From: Oscillospiraceae bacterium | GTDB taxonomy: Bacteria > Bacillota > Clostridia > Oscillospirales > Oscillospiraceae | DNA length: 64,000 nt | Assembly: GCA_902791215.1 (NCBI GenBank) | Contig: CADAUZ010000001.1 | Coordinates: 24,001 to 88,000, forward strand | Direction of reading: 5' to 3' | Shown: positions 60,313 through 64,000 of the stretch, in pieces | Layout of the letters: each line of letters begins with the position of its first letter | Position numbering within the stretch: the stretch's first letter is position 1 | Made by a program: the position numbers and the translations under genes | The notes under the pieces: model-generated | The model's database searches: none | The model's input: only the letters and a program-made list of their open reading frames with translations | What the model was told of the DNA's origin: nothing

Positions 60313-61472
60313 GACTGTGCCTCCTTCGCCGGGTCTTTCTTCTTTTTCCGGAACAGGTCAGGCAGCTCCTTCTCGCCCATGATGCCCTCGCGGAAGAAGA
60401 GCACCACGATCATGATAATGACGGAAAAGACCACAAGCCGAAAGCCGTTGCGGAAAATGTTCGGCGCCTCTATGCCGAGGAACTTGCCGGAGTCGAGGCC
60501 TCTCAGCCACCATTCGGACGCCGCCACAAACAGGAGCGAACCGATGACCGAGCCCGTGATGGAGCCGATGCCGCCGAGCACCACCATGAGCAATATCTCA
60601 TAGGTCATGGCGGATTTGAAGTTGTTGGCCTGAGCGATAGACAGGACCATCGCAAGCGTCGCGCCCGCGACGCCCGCGAAGAAGGAGCTCGTGACAAAGG
60701 CGATCATCTTGTGCTTTGCCAGATTTATGCCCATGGCCTCCGCCGCCACCTCATCGTCACGGATGGCCTTGAAGGCGCGGCCGTAGGTGGAGTTTACGAT
60801 CAGGACAATGAGGGTGATGGAGACCGTGGCGATCAATACCGGCACAAAGGTTGACAGACTCAGCTTTGTCCCCGCAATCTCCAATTTGAATTTGCTGGCG
60901 CGGGCAAAGTTTTTGAGCAGGTTTGAGCCGTTGGTGATGGGACCGAGCTTGCTCCACTGGAAGACGGCGCGGATGATCTCGGCAAAGCCGAGGGTCGCAA
61001 TGGCAAGGTAGTCGGACTTGAGGCGCAGAACCGGAAGGCCGATCAGCCACGCCATCAGCGCCGCGACGAGGCCCGCCAGCACCAGCGCGATGAAAACGCC
61101 CAGGGCTGTGCCGAAGCCGCCCATATGCTGGGAGAGCTTTTCCGGGATGGAGAAGCGGATGGCCGCGTCAAAGTACTGATATACCGCGTCGCGGGATTTG
61201 TCGGGGATGGTGAAGATGGCATAGGTGTAGGCACCCAGGAGCATGAAGCCCGCGTGGCCCAGGGAGAAGAGACCCGTGTAGCCGTTCAGGAGGTTCATAG
61301 ACACGGCGGCGAGGGCATAGACCGAGCCCTTTTGCAGGACGATCAGCAGCATGCCGAGCTTATCCGTGGGCTTGATCCACTGGTCAAGGCAGAAAATCAG
61401 TGCGAGGAAGGCCAGAACGCAGAGGAAGGCGATCCAGGCGTTTTTCCGTTTTTGGCTTTTGTTTTCGATCAT
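60309..61472 (-). CDS. livM: Branched-chain amino-acid ABC transporter permease LivM
   Basis: Permease of 387 aa with about ten membrane helices. Family blocks are AVSMNLLNGYTGLFSLGHAG, LRLKSDYLAIATLGFAEIIR, GRAFKAIRDDEVAAEAMGIN and the GGIGSITGSVIGSLLFVAAS segment. A charged C-terminal tail (KELPDLFRKKKKDPAKEAQS) is cytoplasmic. It lies 15 nt after livH. Confidence 0.93.
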   Translation of the reverse strand: MIENKSQKRKNAWIAFLCVLAFLALIFCLDQWIKPTDKLGMLLIVLQKGSVYALAAVSMNLLNGYTGLFSLGHAGFMLLGAYTYAIFTIPDKSRDAVYQYFDAAIRFSIPEKLSQHMGGFGTALGVFIALVLAGLVAALMAWLIGLPVLRLKSDYLAIATLGFAEIIRAVFQWSKLGPITNGSNLLKNFARASKFKLEIAGTKLSLSTFVPVLIATVSITLIVLIVNSTYGRAFKAIRDDEVAAEAMGINLAKHKMIAFVTSSFFAGVAGATLAMVLSIAQANNFKSAMTYEILLMVVLGGIGSITGSVIGSLLFVAASEWWLRGLDSGKFLGIEAPNIFRNGFRLVVFSVIIMIVVLFFREGIMGEKELPDLFRKKKKDPAKEAQS

Positions 61473-61487
61473 ATCCTTCCCCTCCTT

Positions 61488-62414
61488 TCAGACCTTGTCG
61501 GTGCTCTTCTCGCCGAAGAGGCCGGTGGGCTTGAATACCAGAATGATGATGAGCAGCACGAAGGTGAAGGCGTCGGAGAAGGTGGCAAGGCCGATCTGCT
61601 CGCTGATGACGCCGTTGACGATGAGGATGGTGTCAAGGCCCTTGATGACGCTCTCGGCAATGCCGATGATGAAGGCGCCGATCACCGCGCCGGGGATCGA
61701 GCCGATGCCGCCGAACACCGCCGCCACGAAGGCTTTCAGACCGGGCATGGCGCCCGAGGTGGGCACAACGCCGGGGTAGTTTGTGAAGAAGAGGATGGAG
61801 CCGACGGCGGCGAGGAAGGTTCCGATGATGAAGGTGGCGGATATGACGCGGTTGATCTGAATGCCCATGAGCTGGGAGGTTTCAAAATCGCGGGACACCG
61901 CGCGCATGGCCATGCCGATCTTGGTGTGGTTGATGAGCATGACGAGGGCGAACACCAGCACGATGGTCAGAAACGGCGTGATGACCGTGACGCGGGAGGT
62001 CTCCATGCCGAAGAGGCTGATGCGGTCGGAGATCCAGGGGATCTGGGGATAGTTCTTGTTCAGACCGCCGGTGATGTACAGGGCGAGGTTCTGCAGCAGA
62101 TAGCTCACGCCGATGGCAGAAATCATGACGGACATGCGCGGCGCGGACCTCAGCGGCTTGTAGGCCACGCGCTCGATGGTGAAGCCAAGCAGCACCGTCA
62201 GGAGGATCATCAGCGGGATCGAGAGATAAAGCGGCAGGGAGGCCGAGAGATATACCATCATCAGGCCCGCCACCATGAACACATCGCCGTGGGCGAAGTT
62301 AATCAGGCGCAGGATGCCGTAGACCATGGTGTAGCCGATGGCGATCAGCGCGTACTGCCCGCCCACCGAGATGCCGGAGATAATATAAGGGAGGGTCGTT
62401 TTCAAAACATCCAT
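61488..62414 (-). CDS. livH: Branched-chain amino-acid ABC transporter permease LivH
   Basis: Permease of 308 aa with about eight helices. Family blocks: GGQYALIAIGYTMVYGILRL, INFAHGDVFMVAGLMMVYLS, MAMRAVSRDFETSQLMGIQI and FGGIGSIPGAVIGAFIIGIA. It forms the channel together with LivM. It is separated from livK by 175 nt with a stem-loop, an arrangement that usually lets livK be made in excess. Confidence 0.93.
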   Translation of the reverse strand: MDVLKTTLPYIISGISVGGQYALIAIGYTMVYGILRLINFAHGDVFMVAGLMMVYLSASLPLYLSIPLMILLTVLLGFTIERVAYKPLRSAPRMSVMISAIGVSYLLQNLALYITGGLNKNYPQIPWISDRISLFGMETSRVTVITPFLTIVLVFALVMLINHTKIGMAMRAVSRDFETSQLMGIQINRVISATFIIGTFLAAVGSILFFTNYPGVVPTSGAMPGLKAFVAAVFGGIGSIPGAVIGAFIIGIAESVIKGLDTILIVNGVISEQIGLATFSDAFTFVLLIIILVFKPTGLFGEKSTDKV

Positions 62415-62533
62415 AAGCGGATTTCCTTCCTGTGGGGGATTTTATATATGCGTCCCGGATTAAGTGCGGTGTTTGGATTGAGGCGTTTTACAGTTGGTAA
62501 AACGCTAACCTACTTTTTCATATACATGCAAGT

Positions 62534-62561
62534 GCTGGCGGGAGCTGTGACCCCCGCCAGC
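62534..62561 (-). promoter_or_regulatory. Stem-loop between livK and livH
   Basis: Perfect 9-bp stem GCTGGCGGG / CCCGCCAGC with a 10-nt loop, not followed by a T-run on the minus strand. It probably stabilises the livK message or causes partial termination, keeping binding-protein levels higher than permease levels. Confidence 0.6.
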
Positions 62562-62589
62562 GAAGAAATCATTTGATTGATCCGGAAAC

Positions 62590-63750
62590 TCAGCCGACAG
62601 TGGCGACGGACACGAAGTCCCAAACGCCGGTCTCGGTGTTGCACTGCTTGACAAAGGCGCTGTCACGCTTGGCATCGCCGATGTCGTCGAATGCGATTGC
62701 GCCGGTCACGCCGGTGTAGGTGACGGAGGGCAGGACCTCGAGCACGTCGGCAGGATCGGTGGAGCCTGCGGCCTTGAGAGCCTCGAGAGCCACATAGTAG
62801 GCGTCAAAGCCCATGACGGTCACGGCAGCCAGCTCGTCGTTGCCGCCGTTGTTGGCAAGGGCGGTGGCGTCGGAGTTGATCCAGGACTTGATGCCGGCGT
62901 CAAACTCGGCATCCGCGCCTTCCTGGTAGAAGGTGGTCACGCAGATCTTGACATTGGTGCCCTTGGCAGCCTGGAGGATGACGTTGGAGTCCCAGGTGTC
63001 GCCGGCGAGGATGGGCATGCCCAGCGCCTGGGTGTCAGCCTTGGCAATGATCTGGGCGGCAGCCTCGGTGGAGACGGGAGAGAAGAACACATCGCAGCCC
63101 TGGTTCTGGGCGTTGGTGATGTAGGTGGAGTAGTCAGAGGTGCCTTCCGGGAACTGCTCATAGACGCAGTTGTCCTTGCCGAAGGCCTCGATGAAGTAGT
63201 TGCACAGACCGCCCGAGTAGTCGTCGCCCTGCTTGGCCAGGCAGTAGGCCTTGGTGGCGCCGAGCTCAGACTTGGCGAAGTTTGCAAGGACGGTGCCCTG
63301 GAAGGGATCGAGGAAGCAGATGCGGAAGTACACATCGCAGCCCGCGGTGACCTGGGGGTTGGTGCAGGTGACGCCGATGGCGGGTACGCCGGCAGCGTCA
63401 AAGGTGTCGCTTGCGGCGATGGAGACGCCGGAGCCGTAGGAGCCGAGGACCAGGGACACGCCGCTGGAGATCAGGGTCTGGGCCGCGGTGGGCGCCTTGT
63501 CATTGGAGGAGGCGTTATCAGCATAGATGAGCTCCACATCATAGGTGGTGCCGCCGATGTCGACGGTGGGGGTCAGGTGGTTTGCGTACTGCATGCCCAG
63601 GACCTCCTGCTTGCCGCCCGCGCCGTTGTCGCCGGACTGAGGCTCGAACACGCCGATTTTCACGACGGGGTTATCGGCATGGGCAACGCCGATAGAACAC
63701 AGGGCAAAGATCATGATCAGGGCCAGTGTTAAAGACAGAACCTTTTTCAT
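62590..63750 (-). CDS. livK: Branched-chain amino-acid ABC transporter substrate-binding protein LivK
   Basis: Periplasmic-type binding protein (386 aa) of the LIV family (KIGVFEPQSGDNGAGGKQEV; ISSGVSLVLGSYGSGVSIAA; GVPAIGVTCTNPQVTAGCDV; KSELGATKAYCLAKQGDDYS). The signal peptide MKKVLSLTLALIMIFALCSI ends with AHA and lacks a proper lipobox, since the Cys is preceded by Leu. It is the first gene of the operon, preceded by GGGAGG. An 18-bp palindrome lies in its leader. Exact amino-acid specificity is not predictable. Confidence 0.9.
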   Translation of the reverse strand: MKKVLSLTLALIMIFALCSIGVAHADNPVVKIGVFEPQSGDNGAGGKQEVLGMQYANHLTPTVDIGGTTYDVELIYADNASSNDKAPTAAQTLISSGVSLVLGSYGSGVSIAASDTFDAAGVPAIGVTCTNPQVTAGCDVYFRICFLDPFQGTVLANFAKSELGATKAYCLAKQGDDYSGGLCNYFIEAFGKDNCVYEQFPEGTSDYSTYITNAQNQGCDVFFSPVSTEAAAQIIAKADTQALGMPILAGDTWDSNVILQAAKGTNVKICVTTFYQEGADAEFDAGIKSWINSDATALANNGGNDELAAVTVMGFDAYYVALEALKAAGSTDPADVLEVLPSVTYTGVTGAIAFDDIGDAKRDSAFVKQCNTETGVWDFVSVATVG

Positions 63751-63781
63751 TTTGTTTCCTCCCTTTTTTGAGTCCGTATTT

Positions 63782-63799
63782 CAAAGACAGCTGTCTTTG
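63782..63799. promoter_or_regulatory. Perfect 18-bp palindrome, operator candidate of the liv operon
   Basis: CAAAGACAGCTGTCTTTG reads identically on both strands and lies between the livK promoter and start codon, roughly at +9 to +26 of the predicted transcript. A palindrome without a loop fits a dimeric repressor site better than a terminator. Confidence 0.55.
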
Positions 63800-63814
63800 T
63801 TCTAACACATGTTT

Positions 63815-63843
63815 ATTATGCACGTTAAACCGTTAAATTGCAA
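63815..63843 (-). promoter_or_regulatory. Promoter of the liv operon
   Basis: On the minus strand TTGCAA (63838-63843), 17-nt spacer, CATAAT (63815-63820), 65 nt before the livK ATG. Confidence 0.6.
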
Positions 63844-63893
63844 TTGTGGCTTTTTTGAAAAATTTGAAGCAAATCTTTTCCTCTTTCGTCAAT

Positions 63894-64000
63894 TTAGACA
63901 ATGACCGTGCTTTTACGCCAATCCTCCCCGGGCACGTCGCGTTCTGCAGCGGGGCAGACCAGGCTGTACAGCTCATGGGCGTCCGCGCCGAGTTTGAACA
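63894..64000 (-). CDS. C-terminal end of an unidentified protein (partial, runs off the window)
   Basis: An open minus-strand frame enters at the window edge and ends at TAA (63894-63896). The visible 34 residues include FKLGADAHELYSLVCP and end GEDWRKSTVIV. Codon usage resembles the neighbouring genes. The family cannot be recognised from this fragment. Confidence 0.5.
   Translation of the reverse strand, partial: FKLGADAHELYSLVCPAAERDVPGEDWRKSTVIV

Overview
The window is a GC-rich, gene-dense stretch of a Gram-positive, anaerobic-type chromosome. The evidence is AAAGGAGG-type ribosome binding sites, frequent TTG starts, T-box leaders, a large SRP RNA with an Alu domain upstream of dnaX, a TrpB2-type enzyme, phosphoketolase, an RsbU/V/W-like phosphatase set and a clostripain-family protease. 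Gene content and the intergenic repeat types point to the class Clostridia, most likely a gut Oscillospiraceae/Ruminococcaceae relative (Oscillibacter/Dysosmobacter-like). That placement is an inference from content, not a database match.

Layout. 0-6.3 kb: coaBC on the minus strand, divergent from a five-gene peptide/nickel-type ABC importer. 6.3-9.2 kb: a molybdenum-cofactor operon (moaA, moaC, and a MogA domain fused to a divergent MoaE-like domain), bracketed by two different nested-palindrome repeats. 9.2-13.4 kb (minus strand): a DUF1002 secreted protein, a radical SAM/SPASM protein, ybaB, dnaX and the SRP RNA. 13.4-15.1 kb: tRNA-Ala(CGC) followed by a less GC-rich patch with two unknown secreted proteins, one frameshifted. 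15.1-22.6 kb: a heavy-metal permease, a LOG-family protein, then a recJ-rsh-dtd-MBL-small protein operon and a small C2H2 protein. 22.6-24.4 kb: trpB2 under a Trp-specific T-box. 24.5-36.2 kb: single genes including an EAL/degenerate-GGDEF regulator, a deoxyinosine glycosylase, secG, a truncated acyltransferase, an aldo/keto reductase, phosphoketolase and an HD-GYP protein whose 5' end carries an in-frame stop. 36.2-41.2 kb: glgB, a secreted LD-carboxypeptidase and a lipoprotein.

41.3-50.8 kb is the most unusual region. It is a compact minus-strand operon starting from one good sigma-A-type promoter and encoding, in order, a stand-alone A-PCP-C NRPS, a MATE exporter, an anti-anti-sigma STAS protein, an RsbW-like ATPase, a membrane RsbU-like PP2C phosphatase and a membrane-anchored clostripain-family protease. 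It reads as a biosynthesis-export-processing unit with its own partner-switching control.

50.9-64 kb: a 25-residue membrane peptide gene with its own promoter and terminator, an isochorismatase-like hydrolase, a T-box(Trp)-controlled trpXYZ-type tryptophan importer, then prfA with a TsaC-CoaE fusion and an M18 aminopeptidase, and a livKHMGF branched-chain amino-acid importer with a palindromic operator candidate. The window ends inside another minus-strand gene. Two separate Trp T-boxes, on the uptake system and on trpB2, imply a tryptophan acquisition/indole salvage regulon.
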